From contig JBFWNZ010000009.1 in NCBI GenBank assembly GCA_050250795.1, positions 1 through 25,370 on the forward strand: DNA of 25,370 bases, read 5' to 3'. Positions 7,941-16,247 of the stretch are shown piece after piece (the first letter of the stretch is position 1; each line of letters opens with the position of its first letter). A program made the translations under genes and the position numbers. This DNA comes from JBFWNZ01 sp050250795. Lineage in GTDB: Bacteria > Pseudomonadota > Alphaproteobacteria > UBA8366. The notes beneath the pieces are model-generated. The model did no database searches and was not told the DNA's origin. It saw only the letters and a program-made list of their open reading frames with translations.

Positions 7941-7946
7941 ACTATA
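7941..7946 (-). promoter_or_regulatory. Candidate -10 element of a leaderless EamA transcript
   Basis: TATAGT on the minus strand matches the -10 consensus at five of six positions and ends 6 bp before ATG 7934. The spacing is the same as at the TPR gene (GATAAT, 6 bp, ATG 2710). No convincing -35 box is seen, and no purine-rich ribosome binding site precedes the ATG. Confidence 0.3.
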
Positions 7947-8015
7947 GCGCGGCGCCGGCTGCCGCATAGGACCCACGCATTGCCCCGTTCCGGCACGATG
8001 CCTAAGGTGACGCGA

Positions 8016-8810
8016 ATGGACGACCGGCACGCCGATACCACCCTGCTCGCGCCCGACGACCCGCCCCCGGTGCGGATCACGAATGGGGACGGCTCAGGAA
8101 CCGCGTTGCTGGTCGCCGATCATGCGGGAATAGCGATCCCGGCCCGGCTCGGACGCCTCGGACTCGACCGCACCGATCTGGCCCGGCATATCGCCTGCGA
8201 TATCGGCATCGCCGATGTGGGCGCGCACCTCGCCGCGGCGCTCGGCCTGCCGCTGGTCGAGAGCCGCTATTCGCGGCTGGTGATCGACTGCAACCGCCCG
8301 CCCGACGATCACACGTCCATCCGCGAGATCGCCGATGGCACGGTGGTGCCGGGCAACCGCAATCTGCCCGATCTCGAACGCGCAGAACGGCGCCGCCTGC
8401 TGTTCGATCCGTACCATGCCGCCATCGCGGCGCAGTTACAGGCCATACAGGACAAGGGCCGCCGGCCCACTCTCGTCTCGCTGCACAGCTTCACGCCGGT
8501 CATGCGCTGCACGGAACGCCCCTGGCATATCGGTGTGCTGTCGGGAACCGATCGGCGCATGGCGGCCCCTTTGATCGACGCCCTGCGCGCGGGAAGCGGC
8601 TGGGTTGTCGGCGACAACCAGCCCTATTCGGGCCTCGACCCCTATGGCTGGACCGTCGAGACCCACGCCCTGCCCTGGGGGCGGCCGAACGTGCTGCTTG
8701 AAATCCGACAGGATCTGATCGCTACGGCCACGGGTGCGGCCGAGACCGCGGCGCGGCTCGCGCCGTTCCTACGGACCGTCCTTGCCGCACAGGCGTTACA
8801 GAAGAGGTAG
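8016..8810 (+). CDS. N-formylglutamate amidohydrolase family protein
   Basis: 264-residue metal-dependent amidohydrolase of the HutG-type N-formylglutamate deformylase family (PF05013). Founding members hydrolyse N-formyl-L-glutamate to formate and glutamate at the end of histidine breakdown, but family members outside hut operons may have other substrates. Seen here: VADHAG (33-38, metal-binding His), HIACDIG (58-64), SRLVIDCNRP (86-95), SLHSFTP (155-161) and THALPWGRPNVLLEIRQDLI near the C-terminus. ATG 8016 is chosen because TAAGGTGA lies 6 bases upstream; ATG 7998 is in frame but less well placed. No other hut gene is nearby. Instead it sits 22 bp upstream of a GCS2-type carboxylate-amine ligase in a probable operon, followed by DUF1244 and gapR. 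The true substrate is uncertain. Confidence 0.88.
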   Translation: MDDRHADTTLLAPDDPPPVRITNGDGSGTALLVADHAGIAIPARLGRLGLDRTDLARHIACDIGIADVGAHLAAALGLPLVESRYSRLVIDCNRPPDDHTSIREIADGTVVPGNRNLPDLERAERRRLLFDPYHAAIAAQLQAIQDKGRRPTLVSLHSFTPVMRCTERPWHIGVLSGTDRRMAAPLIDALRAGSGWVVGDNQPYSGLDPYGWTVETHALPWGRPNVLLEIRQDLIATATGAAETAARLAPFLRTVLAAQALQKR

Positions 8811-8832
8811 GCACGGCGCGAGGGCGACTTGC

Positions 8833-9978
8833 ATGGGCACATACGGCCAGCCCCTGACCATCGGGATCGAGGAGGAGTACTGGCTTGTCGATCCGCTTAC
8901 GCGCAACCTCGCCCGCGACCCGCCGCCCGATCTGCCGGCCCGCTGCGCCGCGCGAATCGGGCCCGAGATCGGCGCCGTCACGCCAGAGTTCCTGCGGGTC
9001 CAGCTTGAGGTCGGAACCGCCATCTGCCGGTCGGTCAAGGAGGCCCGCAGCAAGCTGGCCGCCCTGCGTCGCTGCGCCATCGAGACCGCCGCCGAGCACG
9101 GGCTGGCCCTGGTCGCCGCGTCCACCCACCCTATCGCCGACTGGGACGGCCAGCGCCACACCGACAAGGACCGCTACAACCGCCTCGCCGCCGATATGCA
9201 GGCCCTGTCGCGGCGGCTGCTGATCTGCGGCATGCATGTCCATGTGGGGATCGAGGACGACGATTTGCGCATCGACCTGATCAATCAGGTCGCCTATTTC
9301 CTGCCGCACCTGCTGGCCCTCAGCACCTCCTCGCCGTTCTGGCGGGGCCACGACACCGGCCTTAAATGCTATCGGCTCGCCGTGTTCGACGAGATGCCGC
9401 GCAGCGGCCTGCCCGAGCAGTTCGCCTCCTTCGAGGACTATCGGCGGCAGGTGGACGCCCTGGTCAAGGTCGGCATCATCGAGGATGCCAGCAAGATCTG
9501 GTGGGATATCCGGCCGCATTGGCGCTTCCCGACCTTGGAGATGCGCATCCCGGACATCTGCACCCGGCTGGATGACGGCATCGCCGTCGCCGCGCTGTTC
9601 GTGTGCCTGCTGTCGATGCTGCTGCGCCTGCGGCGCGACAATCAGCGCTGGCGCGTCTATCCGACCCTGCTGCTGCGCGAAAACCGGTGGCGGGCGCAGC
9701 GGCATGGTTGCGACGAAGGACTCGTCGATTTCGGCAAGGGCCGCATCGTCCCGTATCCAGCACTGCTTGAGGAAATTCTCGCGCTCGTGGCCGAGGACGC
9801 CGCGGCGCTGGACTGCACCGCAGAGGTCGACGCCACGCGCGACATCCTTGCCCGCGGCACCAGCGCGCATCGCCAGGTCGCCATCTTCGACGCGGCCCGT
9901 GCCGCCGGCGCCGATTCTCAGGAGGCCCTGTCGGCCGTCGTCGACTGGCTGATCGCGGAAACCCGCCACGGCCTGTAA
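8833..9978 (+). CDS. GCS2-type carboxylate-amine ligase (YbdK-like)
   Basis: 381-residue ATP-dependent ligase of the glutamate-cysteine ligase type 2 family (COG2170, YbdK-like). These enzymes use a glutamine-synthetase-like fold to join a carboxylate to an amine; E. coli YbdK has only weak glutamate-cysteine ligase activity and its real substrate is not settled. Diagnostic features are TIGIEEEYWLVDP (9-21), with the acidic metal/ATP-binding cluster, LRVQLEVGT in the first third, GMHVHVGI in the middle and FPTLEMRIPD after residue 230. ATG 8833 follows GAGGG at good spacing; the upstream frame overlaps the amidohydrolase gene. The 22-bp gap behind an amidohydrolase suggests co-transcription and linked chemistry, one enzyme making and the other cleaving an amide. 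The substrate is unknown. Confidence 0.9.
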   Translation: MGTYGQPLTIGIEEEYWLVDPLTRNLARDPPPDLPARCAARIGPEIGAVTPEFLRVQLEVGTAICRSVKEARSKLAALRRCAIETAAEHGLALVAASTHPIADWDGQRHTDKDRYNRLAADMQALSRRLLICGMHVHVGIEDDDLRIDLINQVAYFLPHLLALSTSSPFWRGHDTGLKCYRLAVFDEMPRSGLPEQFASFEDYRRQVDALVKVGIIEDASKIWWDIRPHWRFPTLEMRIPDICTRLDDGIAVAALFVCLLSMLLRLRRDNQRWRVYPTLLLRENRWRAQRHGCDEGLVDFGKGRIVPYPALLEEILALVAEDAAALDCTAEVDATRDILARGTSAHRQVAIFDAARAAGADSQEALSAVVDWLIAETRHGL

Positions 9979-10054
9979 GGCGCGGCATGGGATTGGCGCC
10001 GCGCCCGGAATGCACCAGATTAGGCAGAGGCATCCGAGCCGCGGGAGAACGACC

Positions 10055-10357
10055 ATGAGCACCATCGACGACAAGACCCGGACCGAACTGGAAGCGGCGG
10101 CGTTCCGTACGCTGGTCGGGCACCTGCGCGAACGCACCGACGTTCAGAACATCGACCTGATGAACCTGGCCGGCTTCTGCCGCAACTGCCTGTCCAAGTG
10201 GTACAAGGCCGCCGCAGAGGACAAGGGCCTCAACATCGACTACGAGGCCGCCCGCGAGATCGTGTACGGCATGCCCTACGCGGAGTGGAAGGCGAAGCAC
10301 CAGAACGAGGCATCGCCCGAGCAGAAGGCGAAGTTCGACGCCCAGCAGAAGCACTGA
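10055..10357 (+). CDS. DUF1244 domain protein
   Basis: 100-residue protein of the DUF1244 family (PF06844), a small cytoplasmic family common in alphaproteobacteria, with no established biochemical role that I know of. The hallmark is NLAGFCRNCLSKWY (52-65), with a Cys-x2-Cys pair, followed by GLNIDYEAAREIVYGMPYAEWK. The length and near-complete coverage match the family. ATG 10055 is preceded by GGGAG (10043-10047), whereas the in-frame ATG at 10010 has no ribosome binding site. It lies 76 bp after the ligase gene on the same strand and 177 bp before gapR. As I recall, its position between N-formylglutamate amidohydrolase and gapR recurs in alphaproteobacteria. Confidence 0.9.
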   Translation: MSTIDDKTRTELEAAAFRTLVGHLRERTDVQNIDLMNLAGFCRNCLSKWYKAAAEDKGLNIDYEAAREIVYGMPYAEWKAKHQNEASPEQKAKFDAQQKH

Positions 10358-10534
10358 GGGGCTGCCGAGTCTCCCTGCGCCGTCGGCGGATGGCGGAACG
10401 GCGCCTCGGCCTGCGGTTCCAAGCGCTTGAACCCGCGCCGATTTCCAGACGTATGCACGCGCGGTTGCTCCTGCGCGGGCGGGCCGCTAAGGTCCGCCGC
10501 CTGATCGGGCACCACGCGCAGATGAGAGGATTCC
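10358..10534 (+). other. Intergenic region with possible gapR promoter
   Basis: No gene is supported in these 177 bp. They hold a 10-bp perfect palindrome, CAAGCGCTTG (10420-10429), inside a longer imperfect inverted repeat (GGTTC on the left, GAACC on the right). There is also a weak promoter-like pair, TTGCTC (10465-10470), 17 bp, TAAGGT (10488-10493), which would give a leader of about 35 bases before gapR. Neither is strong. Confidence 0.3.
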
Positions 10535-10822
10535 ATGGCGGATGTCGGCGGCATCACGGGCGCGCATTTGCGTTCCTACATCGAACGGATCGAACGCCTT
10601 GAGGAAGAGAAGAAGGCGCTGGCCGACGACATTCGCGACGTGTTCGCCGAGGCCAAGGGCAACGGCTTCGACGTCAAGGTCATGCGCCAGGTGCTGAAGC
10701 TTCGGAAACTGGAGCCCGCCGACCGCCAGGAGCAGGAGATGCTGCTGGAGACCTATCTCGCCGCCCTCGGCATGGCCGAGCACATCGGCGGCGGCGATGA
10801 CGGCGCCGACGACGGGGAATAG
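10535..10822 (+). CDS. gapR: GapR-like nucleoid-associated protein (UPF0335/DUF2312)
   Basis: 95-residue protein of the UPF0335/DUF2312 family (PF10073). In Caulobacter the family member GapR is an essential nucleoid-associated protein that encircles overtwisted, AT-rich DNA ahead of replication and transcription and stimulates topoisomerases. Seen here: a coiled-coil N-terminal half (LRSYIERIERLEEEKKALAD, 12-31), the conserved IRDVFAEAKGNGFDVKVMRQVLKLRKL core (33-59) and an EQEMLLETYLAALGM helix (66-80), ending in an acidic Asp/Gly tail. AGAGGA lies a few bases before ATG 10535, a strong ribosome binding site. The gene converges on the indolepyruvate oxidoreductase gene with 11 bp between. 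Family assignment is secure; the DNA-topology role is carried over from Caulobacter. Confidence 0.94.
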   Translation: MADVGGITGAHLRSYIERIERLEEEKKALADDIRDVFAEAKGNGFDVKVMRQVLKLRKLEPADRQEQEMLLETYLAALGMAEHIGGGDDGADDGE

Positions 10823-10833
10823 ACCGGGCCGGC

Positions 10834-13800
10834 CTACTCCGCCGCGCTCGCCTGGGGCGGCGCCGGGTTCCGGAAGGCCGCCAGCAAGGCCGCACGGCGC
10901 GCCGCAGCCGTATGCATGCTGCGCTCCTTCACATGGCCATAGCCGCGAATCTGTTCCGGCACCGACGCCAGATCGACCGCGGTCGCATGGGTCGCCGCGG
11001 TCAGGTTCGACAGCACATCCCGCATCGTCGCTTCGTATTCCGCGATAAGCTGCCGTTCGGCGCGCCGTTCCTCGGTATAGCCGAACACGTCCAGCGGCGT
11101 GCCGCGCAGCCGGCGGAACTTGGCCAGCAGCCGGAAGGCATGCAGCACCCAGGGCCCGTAGGCGCGCTTCTTCAACTGCCCGGTCTCGGGGTCGCGGCGC
11201 GCGAACAGCGGCGGCGCGAGGTGGAAATTGAGCCGATAGCTCCCCTCGAAGGTCGAGGCCACACGGCGGCGGAAATCCGTTTCGGCATAGAGCCGCGCGA
11301 CCTCGTACTCGTCCTTGTAGGCAAGCAGCTTGAACCAATAGCGCGCCACCGCCCGCGCCAGTGCGTCGGCGCCCGGCTTCGCCTGCGCCTCCGCCTGCTG
11401 CGCGGCATCGACCAGCGCCTTGTATCGCGCCGCCAGCCGCACATCCTGATAGGCGGCGAGGAAGCGCATGCGCCGCGCCACCATCTCGTCGAGGGTCTCG
11501 GCAATCTTCGTCTCGGGCGCCGCGGCCTCGGGCGGCAGCGCGATACGCTCGACCGCCGCGATGTCGAAGGCCGCGCGGCGTCCCCACAGGAAGGCCCGCT
11601 TGTTCGCCTCGGCACCGACGCGGTTCAAGTCGATGGCCTGTTCCAGCGCCTCGCGCGAAATCGGCACCAGCCCCTTCTGCCAGGCGAAGCCGAGCATGAA
11701 CATGTTGGTGGCGATGGAATTGCCGAGAAGCGCCGTCGCCAGCCGCGTGCCGGCGATGAAGTCGGCGCGGTCCGCGCCCACCGCCTCGGCGATTCCCTGT
11801 TGCAGCGCCTTGCCGGGGAAGCGGTAGTCGGGATTGCGGGTGAAGTCGCCGGTGATGGTCTCCTCGGTATTGATCACCGCCTGCGTCGCGCCGCGGTCGA
11901 CCTTGGCCAGCACGTCGTTGCTTGCCGCCACCACCTCGTCGCAACCCAGGATCAGCCGCGCCCCGCCGGCGGCGACACGAACGGCGTGAATGTCCTCGGG
12001 CCGGTCGGCGATGCGCACATGGCTGACCACCGCGCCGCCCTTCTGGGCAAGGCCGGTCATGTCGAGCACCGTGCAGCCGCGCCCTTCCAGATGCGCTGCC
12101 ATGCCGAGCAACGCGCCGATGGTGACGACCCCGGTGCCGCCGACGCCGGTGACGAGGATGCCGTAGGGGGTGGAGGTATCCGGCAGCACCGGCTCGGGCA
12201 GCGCCTCGAACAATTGCGCCTTGCCGCTGCCGCCGGGGGCGGCGGCGGCCGGCTTGCGCAGATCGCCGCCCTCCACGGTCACGAAGCTGGGACAGAAGCC
12301 GTTGAGGCAGGAGAAATCCTTGTTGCAGGAGGACTGGTCGATCCGCCGCTTGCGGCCGAACTCGGTCTCCACCGGCACCACGGAGACGCAGTTCGACTTG
12401 ACCGAACAGTCGCCACAGCCTTCGCACACCGCCTCGTTGATGAACACGCGCCGCGCCGGATCGGGAAAGGTGCCGCGCTTGCGCCGCCGGCGCTTCTCCG
12501 CCGCGCAGGTCTGGTCGTAGATCAGCCCGGTGACGCCCGGCGTCTCGCGCAGCAGCTTCTGCACGGCATCCAGTTCGTCGCGATGATGTACGGTCACGCC
12601 GGGGGCGAAGCCCATCTGGCCGGCGTACTTGTCCGGCTCGTCGGTCACGACGGCGATCCGCTTCACCCCCTCGGCATAGAGCTGAAAGCTGATGCGCTGC
12701 GGGTTCAGCGGCCCGTCCATCGGCTGGCCGCCGGTCATCGCGACCGCGTCGTTGTAGAGGATTTTGTATGTCATGTTCGCGTCGGCCGCGACCGCCATAC
12801 GGATCGCCAGCAGGCCCGAATGGAAATAGGTGCCGTCGCCGATATTGACGAAGACATGCTTCTCGTCGGTGAACGGCTCCTGCCCGATCCAGGGCGCGCC
12901 CTCGCCGCCCATCTGGGTGAAGGTCGAGGTGTTACGATCCATCCACTGGGCCATGAAATGACAGCCGATCCCCGACAGGGCGCGGCTGCCCTCCGGCACC
13001 TTGGTCGAAGAGTTGTGCGGGCAGCCCGAGCAGAAATAGGGCGTGCGGACCAGCGCCGGGGTGCGGCCTTCCAGCGCCCTTTCGCGCTCGTCGATGAAGC
13101 GCAGCCGCGCCTCGATCCGGTCGCTGGTGTGGAAGGGGCGAAGGCGCGCGGCGATCACCCGCGCGATGCCGGCGGGCGTCAACTCGCCTTTCGACGGCAA
13201 CTGCCAGGCGCCGGTCTCGTCGTACTTGCCCGACACGCGCGGCCGCCGGTCCGCCGGCCAGTTGTACATGATCTCCTTCAGCTGTCCCTCGATGACCGGG
13301 CGCTTCTCCTCGACGACCAGCACCTCGTCCAGGCCCTCGGCAAACGCGCGGATACCCTCGGGCTCCAGCGGCCAGGTCATGCCCAGCTTGTAGATGGACA
13401 GGCCGATGGCCCGCGCCTCGTCCTCGCCGATGCCGAGATCGTCCAGCGCTTGGCGAACGTCGAGATAGGATTTGCCCGCGGTCACGATCCCCAGGCGCCG
13501 CGCCGGGCTGTCCCAGATCGTGCGGTCCAGCCGGTTCGCTCGCGCGAAGGCCAGCACGGCCCGCAGCTTGTGCTCGTGCAGCCGCGCTTCCTGCTCCAGC
13601 GGGGTGTCCTGGATGCGCAGATGCAGGCCGCCCGGCGGCATGACGAAGTCGGTCGGCTGCACGATCTCGATGCGATGCGGATCGACGATGACCGAGGCCG
13701 AACTGTCCGCCGTCTCGGCCACCACCTTAAAGGCGGTCCAGGCGCCGGAGAAGCGCGACATCGCCCAACCATAGAGGCCGAGATCGAGGAAGTCCTGGAC

Positions 13801-14325
13801 GCCCGCCGGATGCAGCACCGGAATCATCGCATCCATGAACGCGTATTCGGTCTGGTGCGCCGTGGTGGACGACTTGCAGGTATGGTCGTCGCCGGCCAGC
13901 GCCAGCACGCCGCCATTGGGTGCCGTGCCCGCAAGATTGGCGTGGCGCAGGGCATCGCCGGATCGGTCGACGCCCGGCCCCTTCGCGTACCACATGGCGA
14001 AAACGCCATCATAGCGCGCGCCGGGGAAGAAACCGATCTGCTGGCTGCCCCAGACGGCGGTCGCCGCCAGATCCTCGTTCACACCCGGCTGGAAATGGAT
14101 GTGGTGCCGGTCGATGAACTTGCGCGCCTGCCAGAGTTGCTGGTCGATGCTGCCCAGCGGCGATCCGCGATAGCCGGTGATGAAGCAGGCGGTGTTGAGG
14201 CCCGCCGCCTCGTCGCGCCGGCGCTGCATCATCGGCAGGCGCACCAGCGCCTGCACGCCATTGATGTAAACGCGCCCGGATTCGAGCGCGTATTTGTCGT
14301 CCAGGGAAACGGCCGCCAGCGTCAT
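10834..14325 (-). CDS. Indolepyruvate ferredoxin oxidoreductase, single-chain
   Basis: 1163-residue fused oxidoreductase that oxidatively decarboxylates indolepyruvate and other aryl (possibly branched) 2-oxo acids to acyl-CoA, using thiamine diphosphate and iron-sulfur clusters. Domain order: pyrimidine-binding TPP half (about 1-400, starting VSLDDKYALESGRVYINGVQ); TPP-binding half with FCSGCPHNSS near residue 433 and GDGTYFHSG near 495; ferredoxin-like region with CEGCGDC near 635 and further cysteines (SSCNKDFSCLNGFCP); gamma domain opening with GVGGTGVV near 728; and a C-terminal DUF6537-type region from about 930. This long format is usual in proteobacteria, where archaeal homologues use separate subunits. 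ATG 14325 is preferred because GGGGGTGG lies about 8 bases upstream; GTG 14337 would add four residues. A perfect inverted repeat lies 21-44 bp upstream. No partner aminotransferase or CoA ligase is in the window. Confidence 0.95.
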   Translation of the reverse strand: MTLAAVSLDDKYALESGRVYINGVQALVRLPMMQRRRDEAAGLNTACFITGYRGSPLGSIDQQLWQARKFIDRHHIHFQPGVNEDLAATAVWGSQQIGFFPGARYDGVFAMWYAKGPGVDRSGDALRHANLAGTAPNGGVLALAGDDHTCKSSTTAHQTEYAFMDAMIPVLHPAGVQDFLDLGLYGWAMSRFSGAWTAFKVVAETADSSASVIVDPHRIEIVQPTDFVMPPGGLHLRIQDTPLEQEARLHEHKLRAVLAFARANRLDRTIWDSPARRLGIVTAGKSYLDVRQALDDLGIGEDEARAIGLSIYKLGMTWPLEPEGIRAFAEGLDEVLVVEEKRPVIEGQLKEIMYNWPADRRPRVSGKYDETGAWQLPSKGELTPAGIARVIAARLRPFHTSDRIEARLRFIDERERALEGRTPALVRTPYFCSGCPHNSSTKVPEGSRALSGIGCHFMAQWMDRNTSTFTQMGGEGAPWIGQEPFTDEKHVFVNIGDGTYFHSGLLAIRMAVAADANMTYKILYNDAVAMTGGQPMDGPLNPQRISFQLYAEGVKRIAVVTDEPDKYAGQMGFAPGVTVHHRDELDAVQKLLRETPGVTGLIYDQTCAAEKRRRRKRGTFPDPARRVFINEAVCEGCGDCSVKSNCVSVVPVETEFGRKRRIDQSSCNKDFSCLNGFCPSFVTVEGGDLRKPAAAAPGGSGKAQLFEALPEPVLPDTSTPYGILVTGVGGTGVVTIGALLGMAAHLEGRGCTVLDMTGLAQKGGAVVSHVRIADRPEDIHAVRVAAGGARLILGCDEVVAASNDVLAKVDRGATQAVINTEETITGDFTRNPDYRFPGKALQQGIAEAVGADRADFIAGTRLATALLGNSIATNMFMLGFAWQKGLVPISREALEQAIDLNRVGAEANKRAFLWGRRAAFDIAAVERIALPPEAAAPETKIAETLDEMVARRMRFLAAYQDVRLAARYKALVDAAQQAEAQAKPGADALARAVARYWFKLLAYKDEYEVARLYAETDFRRRVASTFEGSYRLNFHLAPPLFARRDPETGQLKKRAYGPWVLHAFRLLAKFRRLRGTPLDVFGYTEERRAERQLIAEYEATMRDVLSNLTAATHATAVDLASVPEQIRGYGHVKERSMHTAAARRAALLAAFRNPAPPQASAAE

Positions 14326-14345
14326 CGCGTTATCCACCCCCGCAG

Positions 14346-14369
14346 GGCTTTATGATTTTGCATAAAGCC
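14346..14369. promoter_or_regulatory. Perfect inverted repeat (candidate operator) upstream of indolepyruvate oxidoreductase
   Basis: GGCTTTATG (14346-14354), a 6-bp centre ATTTTG, and CATAAAGCC (14361-14369) form perfect 9-bp arms. The element is AT-rich in a GC-rich setting and ends 21 bp before ATG 14325. No T-run follows on either strand, so it does not look like a terminator. A possible -35 box, TTGCAA (minus strand, 14393-14388), lies just upstream, which would put the repeat over the -10 and start region, as expected for a repressor site. The regulator is unknown. Confidence 0.55.
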
Positions 14370-14498
14370 TAGCGCGGCGCACGGGCATTGCAAAACGAAA
14401 GCGGGACCGGCCGGGGAGTTCGCAAGAAACGGTCGGGCCGATGGGGCGCCGCACGAAATTCTTGCCCGGCGATGGCCGGAACGGATCGAAAATAAGGG

Positions 14499-15077
14499 CT
14501 ACTTGATCTCGACCTTCTGGATCGTCACCGGGTTCACCGGAACATCGTCGAACGGCCCCATCGAATGGGTGGCGACATGCGCGATGGCGTTCACGACCTC
14601 CATGCCCCGCAGGACGCGTCCGAACACGGCATAGCCCCACTGCGCCGGCGTGTGGCCGGTATGGTCCAGAAAGTCGTTGTCCTTGAGGTTGATGAAGAAC
14701 TGCGCCGAGGCCGAATGCGGATCGCGCGTCCGCGCCATGGCCAGGGTGCCGGTCAGATTGCGCTCGCCGTTATCCGCTTCGTTCTTGATCGGCTTGCCGG
14801 TCGGCTTCTGCCGCATATCGGCCGTGAAGCCGCCGCCCTGGATCATGAAATTCGGGATCACCCGGTGAAAGACCGTGCCGTGGTAATGGCCCGCCTTCAC
14901 ATAGGACAGGAAGTTCTCGACCGTCTCGGGCGCTCGGTCGGCGAACAGTTCGACCAGGATCGGCCCCTCGCTGGTCGTCAGCAGAACCTGCGGATTTCCG
15001 GCGGCGCGGACCGCTCCCGTCAGGCACAGCGACAAGGCGAGAACGGACAACAGAGAAGCGATACGGCGAAACGTCAT
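14499..15077 (-). CDS. Exported cyclophilin-type peptidyl-prolyl isomerase
   Basis: 192-residue cyclophilin that speeds cis-trans isomerisation of prolyl bonds during folding, predicted periplasmic. A signal peptide occupies residues 1-25 (FRRIASLLSVLALSLCLTG, cleavage near VRA-A). The cyclophilin domain (about 30-192) shows TVFHRVIPNFMIQGGG (68-83) with the catalytic arginine R72, the SASAQFFIN active-site strand (122-130) and the YAVFGRVLRGMEVV segment (149-162). ATG 15077 has CGGAG six bases upstream, behind a plausible promoter at 15111-15139. It is divergent from the epimerase gene, and the next gene downstream on the same strand, indolepyruvate oxidoreductase, begins 173 bp later, probably as a separate transcript. 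Confidence 0.95.
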   Translation of the reverse strand: MTFRRIASLLSVLALSLCLTGAVRAAGNPQVLLTTSEGPILVELFADRAPETVENFLSYVKAGHYHGTVFHRVIPNFMIQGGGFTADMRQKPTGKPIKNEADNGERNLTGTLAMARTRDPHSASAQFFINLKDNDFLDHTGHTPAQWGYAVFGRVLRGMEVVNAIAHVATHSMGPFDDVPVNPVTIQKVEIK

Positions 15078-15110
15078 GACGGCTCCGAGGAAAGGGGTTC
15101 TGCGCGACGC

Positions 15111-15139
15111 ATTCTAGGCACGCATGCGTCGGGGGTCGA
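15111..15139 (-). promoter_or_regulatory. Predicted promoter of the cyclophilin gene
   Basis: On the minus strand, TCGACC (15139-15134; four of six matches to TTGACA), a 17-bp spacer and TAGAAT (15116-15111; five of six matches to TATAAT). It would start transcription near 15104, leaving a short leader with the ribosome binding site CGGAG before ATG 15077. Confidence 0.5.
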
Positions 15140-15232
15140 GGAATGCAGCATCGGGGGTGATTTCCGGCGCGCCGCACTGTATATGGGACGCCGTCGCACC
15201 GACCGCTCCAGCCAAGAGGTCCGGCCTCCGTC

Positions 15233-16225
15233 ATGACCGTGCTGCTTACCGGCGCCGCCGGATTCATCGGCTACCATGTCGCCGAGGCCCTGCTGGCGCG
15301 AGGCGAGCGGGTGGTCGGCATCGACAACATGAACCCGTATTACGACGTTCGCCTGAAGGCGGCGCGACGGGACCGGCTGCTGCGGCATGCCGGGATGGCC
15401 TTCCATGAGATCGACCTCTCGGACCGTTCCGCGATGGAGGCGATTGCCGGGGCGAACCCCGATATCCGCCATGTGATCCATCTGGCCGCACAGGCGGGCG
15501 TCCGCTACAGCCTGGAAAACCCGTTCGCCTACGTCCAGTCGAACCTGGTCGGCCATGTCGTGGTGCTGGAGCTGTGCCGCCGCCTGCCGCGGCTGGAGCA
15601 CCTGCTCTACGCCTCGTCCTCCTCGGTCTATGGCGGCAACACCAAGCTGCCCTTCTCCGTTGAAGACCCGGTGGAGAAGCCGGTCTCGCTCTACGCGGCG
15701 ACCAAGCGCGCCGACGAGTTGATGAGCCACGCCTACAGCCACCTCTATGGCATCCCCGCGACCGGCCTGCGCTTCTTCACCGTCTACGGCCCGTGGGGAC
15801 GCCCGGACATGGCGGCCTTTCTGTTCACAAAGGCGATCTTCGAGAACAAGCCGATCAAGGTCTTCAACCACGGCGACATGCAGCGCGACTTCACCTATGT
15901 CGACGACATCGTGAAAGGCGTCCTGGCCTGCCGCGACTGCCCGCCGCCGCGTCCTTCCGGCAGTGCCGAGGGCGAGGCGCCGCACCGCGTCTACAATCTC
16001 GGCAACAACAATCCGGAGCCGCTGCTGCGCTTCATCTCCGTGGTCGAGCGCGCGACCAACCGCAAGGCCGTTCTGGAAATGCTGCCGATGCAGGCCGGCG
16101 ACGTGCAGGCAACCTATGCCGATATCGAGGCGTCGACGCGCGATTTCGGTTTCGTGCCCAGTACCCAGATCGACGACGGCGTCCCCCGCTTCGTGGACTG
16201 GTACCGCCAGTATTACGGCGTCTGA
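15233..16225 (+). CDS. NAD-dependent epimerase, UDP-glucuronate 4-epimerase-like
   Basis: 330-residue extended short-chain dehydrogenase, predicted to interconvert UDP-glucuronate and UDP-galacturonate for surface polysaccharide synthesis. Seen: the NAD-binding TGAAGFIG (6-13), the acidic end of strand 2, GIDNMNPYYD (29-38), HLAAQAGVRYSLENP (83-97), YASSSSVYG (126-134) with the catalytic serine region, the YAATK active-site Tyr154/Lys158 motif, and FFTVYGPWGRPDMA (181-194), which is characteristic of the UDP-glucuronate epimerase branch rather than GalE. The length is normal. ATG 15233 has AAGAGG 13 bases upstream, an unusually long spacing. It is divergent from the cyclophilin gene and converges on glcF with 22 bp between. 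No other polysaccharide gene is in the window, so its end product is unknown. Confidence 0.9.
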   Translation: MTVLLTGAAGFIGYHVAEALLARGERVVGIDNMNPYYDVRLKAARRDRLLRHAGMAFHEIDLSDRSAMEAIAGANPDIRHVIHLAAQAGVRYSLENPFAYVQSNLVGHVVVLELCRRLPRLEHLLYASSSSVYGGNTKLPFSVEDPVEKPVSLYAATKRADELMSHAYSHLYGIPATGLRFFTVYGPWGRPDMAAFLFTKAIFENKPIKVFNHGDMQRDFTYVDDIVKGVLACRDCPPPRPSGSAEGEAPHRVYNLGNNNPEPLLRFISVVERATNRKAVLEMLPMQAGDVQATYADIEASTRDFGFVPSTQIDDGVPRFVDWYRQYYGV

Positions 16226-16247
16226 GGCGCCCTGGCGCCGGCGGGCC

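Noticed and set aside
10420..10429. CAAGCGCTTG palindrome before gapR
   Set aside because: Short, GC-centred palindromes are frequent in such DNA; there is no second copy or clear promoter overlap to support an operator.
10912..14355. A 1147-codon open frame on the plus strand opposite the indolepyruvate oxidoreductase
   Set aside because: It mirrors the codon bias of the real gene; the translation is His/Arg/Gly/Asp-rich with no family resemblance, while the minus-strand protein is unmistakable.
16226..16239. GGCGCC-CT-GGCGCC between the epimerase and glcF stops, as a bidirectional terminator
   Set aside because: At most a 5-bp stem with no T-run on either side.
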